This document shows positions 1-10,535 of a stretch of DNA of 62,977 nucleotides, piece by piece. Made by a program: the position numbers and the translations under genes. The stretch's first letter is position 1; each line of letters opens with the position of its first letter. The notes under the pieces were generated by a model. That model saw only the letters and a list, made by a program, of their open reading frames with translations, was not told the DNA's origin and did no database searches. Origin of the DNA: Gnetum montanum (Eukaryota; Streptophyta; Gnetopsida; Gnetales; Gnetaceae); contig MNCI01001986.1 of the NCBI GenBank assembly GCA_015680685.1, forward strand, positions 122,278 to 185,254. Direction: 5' to 3'.

Positions 1-437
1 GATCTATACCATACTTTAGCTTGGTCAACGAGTGTCATAGGAAAGAGCTTCAGTTTTTACCAACTGGTATCAATGTTATTCCATGTGTAGGCATTGTAGA
101 AGGCTAGTAAATGTTGATGCAGATCTAAGTCATAGCCTCCTGAAAATTTGGAAAAGTTATTTAAATCGAGCCTAAGTAGTCGGCTCTCTTTATGATGCCT
201 ACGTGAGATTCGAACGGCCTCTGGTATTTGCGTGAAGCTTGTAGTGGCTAGTGGGGGTTCATTGTCATCGGGTAAGTTAGGCTTTCATGCGTTGTGATGA
301 CGTTGTTTTTGTTCATGCTTATAGGAAACTCCCACTTCAGGTTGTATACTCCAACCTTCATCATCATATAGTTCGTTGGTTCTCCAATGAACTTCCTCAC
401 TAAGTGTGGCATTATTATCATCTTGTAGGAGAGGCAT
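1..437 (-). pseudogene. Element A gag fragment (Ty3/gypsy, broken)
   Basis: This is the capsid-type structural protein of an LTR retrotransposon. It is read leftwards from a likely ATG at 435-437 and runs off the left edge. The minus-strand translation gives GGYDLDLHQHLLAFYNAY, then KLKLFPMTLVDQAKVWYR. These align block for block with the gag cores of elements B, C2 and D in this window, where the same stretch reads GGY..DP..HLQAFHD and KLKLFP. An in-frame TAA sits directly before KLKLFP, where related copies have a Gln codon, and another stop lies further upstream. The N-terminal part is shorter than in B or D. The primer binding site and LTR follow directly to the right, so this is the 5' end of a minus-strand element whose pol lies outside the window. 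It is non-functional as seen. Confidence 0.8.
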
Positions 438-552
438 TGTTGTGTGTGAATTTAGGCATGACTTTTTAATAATTATTATTTTTTTAAAGATATATCATTA
501 AGTTCTTTACAGAAACCTTGTATGATATAACTAATCTAGATAACTAGCATCA

Positions 553-571
553 TCCCAGGAAATGGCGCCTA
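553..571 (-). promoter_or_regulatory. Primer binding site of element A (tRNA-Asp-like)
   Basis: The minus strand reads TAGGCGCCATTTCCTGGGA immediately after the LTR end. It resembles the tRNA-Asp-type site TGGCGCCGTTGCCGGGGA known from Athila/Tat elements, with a few substitutions. The position, directly inside the LTR, fixes element A as minus-strand. Confidence 0.75.
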
Positions 572-1567
572 TGATGAATGGCGAGGTACCCCTACACTCA
601 ACCATACGAAACGAGTGTCGCATGTGTGATTTGGTTGAACTCTGTAGATGGACTAGTTGTGGTACCTAGATAGTTAGCCTTAGGTCGCAGTTCGCTATCT
701 TCCCACCTGGACTAGTTTTGCATATGTCACATATGGTTTAGTCTAGATGAGGTGTATGATGTGTTCCTAATTCTATGCTACTCCTAAAAGCAGCGGAAAA
801 TAATATTAACTAATCTAAGCTAGGAGGAAAAGGGTAAGAGAATCTAATCTAGCCTAAGTGCGATGAGCAACCGATTCCTTGATCAACTGTACACATCTTG
901 GACTTCGTGCACGACTACCACTAGGACTACCAAGCGTAGCTCCGAGGTACGCCACTAGGATTACCAAGCGTAGATCCCAAATACGCCACTAGGTTACCAA
1001 GCGTAGATCCTAGATACACCACTGGGCTACCAAGTAGTCACACTTAAATGCTCATAACCAAGTCGTACTCATTCCACTTCTAGATGTTTAAGGGTGAGAG
1101 ACTAATCGCGATGAGAAACCGATTCCTTGACCAGCCGTACACATCTGTAGATGCTCATAGTCAAGTCGTACTCACACCGTGCTATGAAAGCAATAAATAA
1201 CATTAAATAAATAACAATTAAATAAACTAAGTGAATGCTACAATGATGAAGTAATCTTGATCTTTATTGCCGGTCATGTGCGTGTCCAAGTATGGCACAC
1301 TCGAATAAAGACACTGTACAATTACATTCACCACACTGCGAGCAGACACAGGAAAAATTCTAACTCTAGAGGGATTAAACTGCTAGAGCTTCACTACTCT
1401 AAAACTGGGATCTCAAACAAGGGAGCACCATGTCTTATTTATAGATATGGTGGCAGACTGCGATATCACGTACGCAATATCGCAGCCCATGATATATCGC
1501 ATACGCGATATCGTAGCCCATGATATAACATGGGTGCCTTATCGTGGGTGCCTTAACGCGACCACCA
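572..1567 (-). repeat. 5' LTR of element A
   Basis: About 996 bp, read leftwards, starting TGGTGG at 1567 and ending TTCATCA at 572, next to the primer site. It matches the 5' LTR of element D (56355-57268) in reverse orientation over most of its length, for example around 800-1180 against 56720-56860. The upstream end (about 1455-1567) carries repeated GATATC-centred palindromes, followed by a TATA box. The sequence just right of 1567 resumes an interrupted Tat integrase, so the outer edge is well placed. The partner LTR lies beyond the left edge. Confidence 0.85.
1436..1443 (-). promoter_or_regulatory. TATA box in LTR A
   Basis: TATAAATA on the minus strand in the context TCTATAAATAAGA, just downstream of the GATATC repeats. 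It aligns with the TATA box of the LTR of D at 56472. Confidence 0.6.
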
Positions 1568-2480
1568 GCAATATGAGCAATTTCATGTCTCATCACTAAG
1601 AATCTGTATTCATTTCTCTTCCACAAAATTGAGGCTAATGGTACACAGCTCATTGTTATGCTTATTGTTAATGTAGTTAGACAAAGCTATCTTGAAGGAT
1701 GGAGCTTGCAATTTAGTAGGTAGAATAGCTTCAAATCTGTAAACCAAGGTATAGGTCATGGCACTAGTTGTAGTTCAAAATATTTTCCTAGAGGCCCAAA
1801 GCACATAAAAGAGTTGTTTATGTCATCTATATTTGTCATTTCTTGACATTTTTATTAGGATGTTAATGATGACCATGTTACTAGCATCAACTTGATCATT
1901 GACTTGTGGATAATAAGGTGATGAAAAAGAATGCTTAATGTTCAATCATTGACAAAAAGTTGGCATTTCTTGGCTACTAAATAGTGGTCTATTATATGTG
2001 AAAATTATTAAAGGTAAGTTAGAATGGGATACTATGCTATCTAAGATGAATTTACAAACTTGTTGTGATGTTGTTTTTCTCAAAGAAATATCTTCAACCT
2101 AGTTTGTGAAATACTTGGTTGTGATGATGATGAAGCTATGCCCTACAGAGGATGTAGGTGTTATAGATCCAATTATGTCAATTCCCTATCATCTGAATGA
2201 TCATGTGATTTGATTAGTGTGTAACTCAATTGGTGGTTTATGTATAAGGTTGTTATGCTAATGAAAGATATCACAAGTCTTTACCTTTTTCAGGAAATCA
2301 CTTTCCATATAAGGCCAATAGTATCCTAGGTATTTAATCTTATTATCCATAGCTCTAGATCCCATATGTCCTTCACATATGCCATCATGTACCTATTTTC
2401 ATACCCTATGGGCTTTTGCTTTGCTCAAGCATACTAACAATACATCATCGTAGAACCTTCGACATAATGTGTTATTATCT
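1568..2480 (-). pseudogene. Tat-type integrase, broken
   Basis: Integrase of an old Ty3/gypsy element of the Tat lineage, which would insert the cDNA into the genome. Reading the minus strand gives an N-terminal zinc-finger region ending near GYYWPYMESDF and CDIFH. A core follows with GIDIIGSITPTS, and then the conserved end of the catalytic core, HSFSSPYYPQVNDQVDASN, at about 1880-1950. The Glu normally following GQ in that motif is Asp here (DQVDAS). The C-terminal part (KLQAPSFKIALSN) runs to 1568, where the LTR of element A interrupts it. Many in-frame stops and small shifts make it non-functional. RNase H domains lie immediately to the right, in the expected order for the minus strand. 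Confidence 0.75.
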
Positions 2481-2639
2481 ACAATGATACATAGTTTTGA
2501 TCATTTATATATAGTATCTTTTTGAGAAGCAGTTAGGTTGTGTGAAGGTTCATCATACATGAGGTAAAACTTGATATCACCATACCACTCATGTTGGAGG
2601 ATTTTATGTATGGTTGTTATAGAGATGCTTTGAATGTTT

Positions 2640-3190
2640 TGTATAATGGAAAGAGCCCAATTTTCCATCATGAAAGGTAATTTGCTAAACACAGTAGCCA
2701 TCATACTTAAGGCTAAGATGGTAATGGCATAAACTAAGGTATTTTTGGTTTGGGGAATATGTTGAATATCAATATCTGTAAACTAATAAATCAAGGTTTT
2801 GGCTAAGTCATAGTAAGATTGTAGGTATTTTTCTTTGCAAGCATAAACTTCCATCACCTAGATGACCACTAGTTGAGAATCATCTTTTATGATTAAGCAT
2901 GTAAATCTAGGTCACGAGCTATCATCAATTCTCTAATTAACCCTTCATATTTTGTTGCATCATTAGTACATGAAAGTTGAAGACAATAAGCAAAAGGTTA
3001 GATCTCACTAGAGGGACATATTCTAATGATAGTAGAAATAGCTCCATGTGTAGTTGAAGCTTCATCAAAATGCATGCTAGTCTCATATCCTTCAGGTACA
3101 TCATTGATAATGTTGACATGTTCTTCAGGGAATTTAGAATCTATGGTTACATTATCTTGTATTAGGGAAGTGGTTGATTGTGTAGCTATG
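2640..3190 (-). pseudogene. Second (archaeal-type) RNase H of Tat element, broken
   Basis: Many Tat/Ogre retrotransposons carry a second RNase H domain between the Ty3-type RNase H and integrase. At 2910-3060 the minus strand reads PFAYCLQLSCTNDATKYEG with few interruptions. This matches the family's conserved block of sequence Y..RL.F.CTNN.AEYEA, followed by a helix that starts LIRELMIA. The catalytic Glu of AEYEA appears as Lys (TKYEG). It lies between the Ty3 RNase H remnant on its right and integrase on its left. The domain assignment rests on this single strong block. The flanks to about 2640 are AT-rich and poorly readable. Confidence 0.65.
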
Positions 3191-3560
3191 ACTTAACCTT
3201 TTATTGAAAAACATAATGTAGGTTACACTTAGCTATAATGGCTTTCCATTGGGCTATTCAGCTACCCTCATAGATGTTGGTCATGATGGCTCTTAGCACA
3301 TTGTCTTTACATATGACATTTACTTGACTCCTAAAGAGGTAGTATCTCTATTTCTTTAAAGAGAAGACTAAGGCTAAACTATGCTTTTCAACCTTAGTGT
3401 ATTAAGTCTCACAAGCTACTAGCACATGGCTCAAGTAGTAAATGGGTAACTCTACTCCATCATCCTATTTTTGATAGCTCAAGGAGGCTATAGATGTGTT
3501 GGAGATTGTAAGCTAGATATAGAATGATTTATGCTTTTGAGATGGGCATATGGTCAGCAT
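3191..3560 (-). pseudogene. Ty3-type RNase H of Tat element, broken
   Basis: This domain removes RNA from the cDNA hybrid during reverse transcription. The minus strand shows LPIYYLSHVLVACET, then YTKVEKHSLALVFSLKK, then IAQWKAIIAKCNL, in the order seen in gypsy RNase H (VYY.S..L..AE..Y..IEKLALALV, then KWA.EL.EFDI). At least four stops interrupt this stretch. It joins the RT remnant without a gap. Its quality fits an old insertion, older than the elements that interrupt it. Confidence 0.75.
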
Positions 3561-4780
3561 CTGGGATAACTCTTTCTTGATACTATCAAAGGCTTCTTAA
3601 CATTGGTCAATCCACTCATAGTGAACTCCCTTCTTAAGCATCAAGATGAACCTATACATGAATTGTAATCTACCTTGTAAACCAAATAATTTCTTAAGAT
3701 TTCTAGGTGTTGAAAAATTAGCTATGATCCTAAACTTATTAAGATCAACTCATATTTCTACCTTGTAGACTATTGAACCAAGCATTTTTTTTGCAAAGAA
3801 ATACTTCTTAGGATTAAGTCAAAGTTCATACTTGAGATAACATTGAAGTACTAGGTATAGGACATGTGAATGGTTACTAGCCATCTTGAACTTTACAGCT
3901 ATATCATCAACATAGTCATTAAGCAAGCCTAGCATGTAGTGACTAAGACTATATAGGTCATAGCTTCTTGATATGTTGCACTCAAGTCTTTTAGACTAAA
4001 AGGCATCATCATGTAATAAAAGATTCTCCAAGGGATCATGAAGGTTATATAGAGTTGATTCTCTAGGTTGATTCTAACTTGGTTATATCTCTAGAACTCA
4101 TCCATAAAGGATAACAAGGCATGGCTAGCCGTAGTATCAATAATTTGATAATATTAGGCAAAGAAAAATCATCCTTAATGATTACCTTATTGAGATCATG
4201 AAAATCAATACATATATGAATACTCCCATACTTCTTAGATACTACCACTATGTTGGATATCCAATTAGTGTAATCAACATCTCAAATGAAGTCTACTTGG
4301 TAAAGCTTCTTAATCTTATTACAGGCTACTAGAGCTAGGTCTAGTCTAATCTTACACATTTTTTGTTTAATAGAGTTAATGCTAGGGTCAAGTATAATAT
4401 TTTGTTGAACTAAACATGGATCAAGTTTGACCATGTCTTCACAAGATGATACAAATACCTTAATGTTGTCTTGGAGAGCCTTGGTGATGTCGTAGGTTAG
4501 CTGGGATTTGAGTGAGGAACTGAGTTGCAGTGTTTTTCCTTTATCATTATGGGTTGTAACAAGAACTTCAATTAGAGAATCCTCTATAATATCTACGACC
4601 TCTAAGTAAGGGTTTCAACTATATAATTGGGCCATTCTAAGAAATTTTCTATTAAGACTATGTAAATGAATAGGCTCCTAGGCTCAAGATCTAGACATTC
4701 AAGATTAATTAGCCATTCAACATGACCATAGGATCCATTTAGGATCAAAGGAAGGTTGAATTGTGTCCATGTATCCATAG
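3561..4780 (-). pseudogene. Reverse transcriptase and upstream linker of Tat element, broken
   Basis: The RT region starts with a linker containing VFVSSCEDMVKLDPCLV (about 4410-4460) and NSIKQKMCKIRLDLALV, as found ahead of RT in Tat elements. The finger and palm follow: NWISNIVVVSKKYGSIHIC, then IDFHDLNKVIIKDDFSLPNI at about 4135-4230. After that there are frameshifts and stops, and only weak blocks such as SLGESFIT remain. The catalytic DD motif is not readable. Left of 4780 the Tat coding pattern is continuous through to 1568. Right of 4780 it stops abruptly, and it is picked up again as protease and gag near 16.9 kb, so an unrelated block separates the halves. Confidence 0.8.
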
Positions 4781-6820
4781 TTTAATCCTACATTTCTAAA
4801 AAATCATATTAACTATCATATGTATGGTCGAATCTATGAAATTAGGCTAAAACCAAAAAAATAATGCCAAAATAATGTGATAAATGATATTATTTGTTCT
4901 TTTAGGTCATTTTATGGTTAAAATAAGAAAAAATATGATGAAAACAGCTATAAATGTCTAAAATAATGGGTTTTAATGTTAAATGAGCTACAAAAAGCTA
5001 ATTATCCCCATTTCCAATGTGTGGGAGATAGTGGGATAGCATGTCAACATTCCAAAGTAGATTCTCAACATGTGAAGCTTAATGGGGTAGCATGTGGGCA
5101 ACAAGGATTAGCTTGATAATGTGTGGAACTTGAGTTACTAGCATAGGACCACTTTAGGTTAGGTCCTTAGCATATGGGACCTAGTTTGGCAACATGTAGG
5201 AATCTTGGACCAAATTGTTAGCATGTGAGACCCATGGGGTAGTGTGTGGACACCCAATGACATATCCACAACATGTGAAATCTAGATTAGTAGCTTGTAA
5301 GGAATGTTGACTAAGCCTATGGCTTGTTTGGCTTGGTATGTTAGTGTATGGGTAGCATTGGATAGATTCATGGCTTGTTTAACCATCCAAGGTAGTGAAT
5401 GAGCAATATTAACCATATCAATAAATAGTTTATGTCTCACACATTGCCCCATACACTAGTGCAATGTATGAGTAGTGTATGGGAAAGTTCATAACTAGTT
5501 TTACCATTTTGGGGTAGCATATGAGCAACATTGACCTACTTTATAGCTTATTTAAGTTACATACGCTACTCCACATGCTAGCATAGTGTATTTGGCATAT
5601 GATATCTTGGATAGATAGCTATGGAACCCACATTCCAACATATGGAATTGATCCAAGCAACATATGGACTAGGGTTTAATGTTTGACAACATGTAGAAGT
5701 TTATTTCCTTATCAATCTCTCTTGCTCAACATATGATACACTTGGTGGTTTGGTTCTAGGATCATGGGGCCTACTTATCATCTTTTTTTACCAATTTAAG
5801 AGTGTATGGTATCCTAGATGTCAATTTCATATCAAGATCCAACATATGATACTAATTTCCTAGTTAATTTTCCACCCATAGCATGTGAGATCCTTTGTGG
5901 TTTTTCTTAGGCTTTGTGGGGTCCATTAGACAATGTATGGGAGTTGGATGGGTAGTTTGTGGTCTAAGAAAAATTAATTTGACAAGATTTATCAATGTAT
6001 AATATTAATTTCCTAGTCAATTTCACATCCATAGCATGTAAGATCCTAAGTGTTTTTGCTCATGATTTGTGGAATCCATATACTACCAAAATTAACTATA
6101 TTGATAATGTGTGAGGCCTATAAATCCAAAATCTTCATCAAAACTAGCATATGAACTTAATTTTGTATTTTATTTCCCCTCCCTAGTGTATGAGATAGCA
6201 TGTGAAATTTTATAGATTTTTTCTTGTGTTCCGTTGGATCCACACATCATCAAAATTAATTACTTTCTCAACGTGTGGGACTAGGAAAAAAAATATCCAT
6301 CAAAGAGAGTGTAAAGATTATTTAATTCTTTATTTTCTACCCACAACATGTGAATGATAGTTCTTGATGTGGAAGGAAGAATATGCATAGCATGTGGGGC
6401 CTTGAAAGGAGATTTTGACATCAAACCCTAGTGTAGGAAGCTAATTTTACACTTAATTTCCTAGGTATAATGTGTAAGAGATGAGAAATCCAAAATCTTC
6501 ATCAAATCATAGAATATGAACTAATTTCATTCTCTTTTTCCTTTTCCTAGTATATGAAGGATAGTTCTTGGCATATGTGAAAAAATATATATAGTGTACA
6601 GGAGCTAGGAGGGATATTTTAGCACATAAATCTAGTGTATGAACTTAATTTTCCTTACCCAACATATGAGAGCTAGAGTTGGGATTATAAGCTCATTTAC
6701 AAAGCATATTGAAGATAATTTTGACTTCTTCTACCTCCATGCCTAGCATTTTGGAGAAAGCCTAGGGATTTTAAGCTTCTCTTTGTAGCATTCAAAGGTG
6801 AAGCTATTATAATCTAGCAA
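4781..6820. repeat. Non-coding AT-rich block with recurring CATGTG/CATATG motifs
   Basis: No coding potential is seen. Between about 4990 and 6660 the words agcatgtg, aacatgtg, agtgtatg and gcatatg recur dozens of times at irregular spacing, with a similar neighbourhood (AGCATGTGGGACC-like). It looks like an old, strongly diverged tandem repeat with unit size not fixed by eye. It lies just upstream of the plus-strand gene-like remnant that begins near 6823. Confidence 0.45.
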
Positions 6821-6822
6821 CC

Positions 6823-9800
6823 ATGGTGAAAAGGAATGGATCAACAAGTTAAAATCCAAGATTGGAAGAGGTAGAGGAGGCTATGAGAATTGTATCAAGG
6901 CTTTTGAATCCATCTACAAGTGAAGAATATTTTTCATAGACTTCCAGGTACTGGTTTTTCATTATTTTCTCTAGTTTTTTACTTAATTGTACTATTGTTT
7001 TCCCACTTTTAGTCCTATTTCAGTGAATATTTTTACATTTCGACTATATTGAATCGAGGAAATAAGTTTTCCAACTACCTCAATGATGAAATTTTTAATT
7101 TTAAAATTTTTTATGAAATTTGGATTTTTTCCAAATACATGTGCAACTTTGATGTCCTAGTTTTGCCTATTTTCATGAAATTTTATTGGTTTTTTTCTAA
7201 CCTATGTGTGATGAGAATTCTAGGTTTTGGCTATATAGAATAGTTGTATGAGGCTTTTTGGCCACTCTAGAGGTGGAATTGGATTTTTAAACTTTTTTTG
7301 GTAAAGATTTAAATTTTTTTCTTTACCTAGTATATAGCATTCTAGCTATAGCTTGTTCTCAGACATTTACAATTTTTCTATGTCTAGTATGACAACGTTG
7401 GTAGGGTTTTGACCACATATGATCAACATCTTGGCTTTTTGAGGTAGGAATATGTAATGTAGAAGGGTTCTAGGCTATGTTTGGATTTTTTAAATTTTTT
7501 AAAGAATTTTCTTGTAGTCAATCAACTGCAAACTAAGGTTTTTTCTTATCATTTTTTGAAAAATTGGGATTTTTGGGCACCTATAAATGCAAAATTGATT
7601 ATAAAATCGGTTGATCTATTAATTTTTATTGCATTTGTGATTGAAAATAATTTTTTATAATTTTTAAAATATTTTTTCCTAACCTTGGAACCTTGGGTGC
7701 CTGGTGCTTGAATTGGGTATGATGGATTTTCCCAATCTCATAGCCATCGTGTGAGTGCTTAGACTATGCAAGAGCAATATATGGCACTTCTAGAATTTTT
7801 TAATGGGAAGAAATGATAGTGTATGGGCTTCTAGAGCAAAGAAAACTTGTTTTCTTTATCTCATTCTTCCCACATCTTCAACATTTTGAACTTTATGAGT
7901 TTTTTTACCCTTATTTTTAGGAATTTTCCACTTATGAAGCTCAAACACTATCAATCTTAGCCATAGGTTTTGGTAGAAACTCGATTTTATGTGAACTATT
8001 TGTAGAAATTCCTGTTTGACAGTTTGTATGTCAACTATTTGACAAAATGTCAAACTTGATTCTCCAAAGTTTCTATTGTCTTGTTTTCATATGAAATAGT
8101 TGTCAAAATGTCACATATGATTTTTTCTATATCACACACTTGTTAAAATGTCAAATTTTATTTTTTGTTATGTCATGGTGATATGTGTAAGAGCTTAATT
8201 TTGATTTGTGCTACAATGGTAATTGTGTTAATGAACTTGGTTATTTTTTATGTTTTTTGTTCTCATGCCAACACTAGCATTATTGAGGCCTTTTTTGCTT
8301 GATTTTGTTTGTTTTTAAGTTTTATGAATGTCTTAAGATCTAATGGCTATATATATTTTGGCTATATGTAGGACTCTACTAAAACCAATTTTGATCATTG
8401 TGGAGTTGGTAGGCATTCTACATTGTATGGGAGTGGCCACCCAAAAAACTGTAATACCCAACATAACCATTAATTAGTGCACTCTTGTGTGGTTTAGATC
8501 TAATTCTATAGAGTTAATGATGTACTTACTATAGCATTACAATGTGATAATGCGGTCACACTTGGTCATGGATGTTGCATCTGTAATTACAAAGATTATT
8601 GTGGTAGGATCCTCTAATTACATCTTGAAATATTTAGTGGATGGTCCTGAAACCTAGATACAAATAGATCATGATGGGGTTTTGTACTCCATAAATTTTT
8701 AATAGTTATCACACATTTGGGAGATGCCAGTGTGTTCTTGATACAATGCAAACAACACCTTGATGCTCGATCGCAAACTAAACACTTTATTTTAGAATCC
8801 TCCTAGAATCATTTATCTACTAGAAGTATAAGCTCTATTTTAATTTGACATATTTTTATTTCAATTATAGGCTTGTTTGTTTGACCATTTTCATGTTTTG
8901 GTTTTGCAAGATTAAGGTCCATGAAGGAATATTGGTGAAAAATGACAAAACCTTTTCTATAGTCGACACATCTTGGAGGACTTCAAACAAGATGATGTTA
9001 TAAGAGTACAAGTGCTCAAATAGCTTGATGCAGAGATTGCCTAGTAATTAATGTGATATTCTTGTGCATACTAGAGGTGTATGACCATCAAACATGCACA
9101 CAAGTTTTCGAATTTCTAAGATTTAGGAGCTCATATGCAAGTTCAACCAACAATTTCATCTTTACCCAAGTCAAGTGAAAATTGTTTCAAGTTTTGCTAA
9201 CATTTTAAAAGTTTTTATTTTTGTTTTTAGTTTTATGGTTTTTATGATTTTACAATTTTAGTGGTTTTCTATAGGTTATATTAGTTGTTTACAATTTAAT
9301 GGGATAATACGCTAACTATGTTGTGTATTACAGATTCTATGTGCAAGTCTACAGTCGTCATTGTCACTTTTGATCATTCTAAGGAGAAGATTCTCCTCAA
9401 GTGGGATGAAGTAGATAGAGCACCAAAATGGCTATGAAACAATTCCCCTATAGACATCCAACAAAGGATCATTGATGCAAGCTTGTTTGACTTGTTTACA
9501 TTCCCTGGTACATCTATGTCATAGGCTGAAATGTTGAATGTTGTTAATTCATTTGATGAAGGAGTTACCAAATCTGTTACTCCTATCCATGATTTTCCTA
9601 TTTTTTTGAGCATTAATGAGGTAATATTTAGTAATCTTTTCGATCTACCTACTAGCAATGTTAAGGTGGCCATTAGATCAGGAAAAGATGCCAACTCTGG
9701 ATAGGACATGAAGGCTTGGCTCAAATCACCTCCTAGGAAAATATTATCCTTTGACAAGTATGCTATTAAGGAGGTGAATAAGTTATATCCCTTTTTCTGC

Positions 9801-10290
9801 TCTAAATTTTTCTCCATGCATTTTTCATAGAAGAAAACCATAGGAGTTCAACAAGCTTAGTGTGTGAAAAAGGTGCTAACTCACAACACTAAGTTCAATT
9901 AGGGTATTTTTTGGTTACTAGTCTAAGGAATGAAATGAAAAAACTTTGAAACAAACTTGATTTAGTGTATCATATACATTTTATATTTTTTTTTCATATC
10001 TCAGGTTGGCTGTGAATTTTTTTTTGGTCAAGAAAGATGGAAATTGTATAGGATGTGGCATTTCTCAACTTTTCAAGCCTTGAGCCAAGAACATTACTCA
10101 ATTAGTCCATATTCAAGGTGCACCCATGGAGGATGTAGGAGATTCACTATCTATTACCATGAAGAATGTTAGTGGTGTACATGATTATTTCCTTGATAGC
10201 ATGGGGGTATAACCCCATGCTACATGTGGTAAAAAAAAAATATCATGTATAGAAGCAAATGGTACTGCTAGAAAAAAGATAAAGAAGCCA
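6823..10290 (+). pseudogene. Multi-exon gene-like remnant, left part (unknown function)
   Basis: I do not recognise this gene. A candidate start ATGGTGAAAAGG lies at 6823, and the first block ends in a good splice donor, CAG|GTACTG, at 6947/6948. A T-rich intron-like stretch follows, with no reading frame (about 6950-8880). Further coding-like blocks are near 8910-9180; 9334-9860, entered by a TTACAG acceptor and reading VIFSNLFDLPTSNVKVAI and AIKEVNKLYPFFCSKFF; and 10005-10290, entered by ATATCTCAG and reading DYFLDSM and TARKKIKKP. Stops occur in every block. The pattern of purine-rich blocks between T-rich spacers suggests plus-strand exons and introns, possibly of a transposon-borne protein. 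It is continued at 15.9-16.5 kb beyond the inserted LINE. Confidence 0.4.
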
Positions 10291-10307
10291 TGACTTGAAG
10301 AAAATGT

Positions 10308-10327
10308 GGGGGGTGGGGGGTGGGGGG
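10308..10327 (+). repeat. G-rich run at the 3' edge of the LINE
   Basis: Three G6 runs separated by single T bases on the plus strand, so three C6 runs on the LINE strand. It sits where the 3' tail of the minus-strand LINE should end. It could form a G-quadruplex if a fourth nearby G tract takes part. Confidence 0.7.
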
Positions 10328-10535
10328 TGTCGGACCCCAAAAAATAAATTTAATTAATAGAGAAAAAAGATAATAGTACAAAGGGGATAAAAGAGAGGGT
10401 CAAAAAAGATGAAGAGGTCTCAAAGAAGGAAACACTAACAGCCAAAGGGGAAAAGCTCACCTCAAAATAGGAGAAACTACAAGAAATTAGGAAAAACAGG
10501 AGAGAAAAAGTTCAAGAGCTCAACTGCAGCATTAG

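Noticed and set aside
9374-9841. 155-codon open frame on the minus strand
   Set aside because: It is antisense to the plus-strand exon at 9334-9860, which has the better domain-like wording and splice sites. The minus frame shows no motif.
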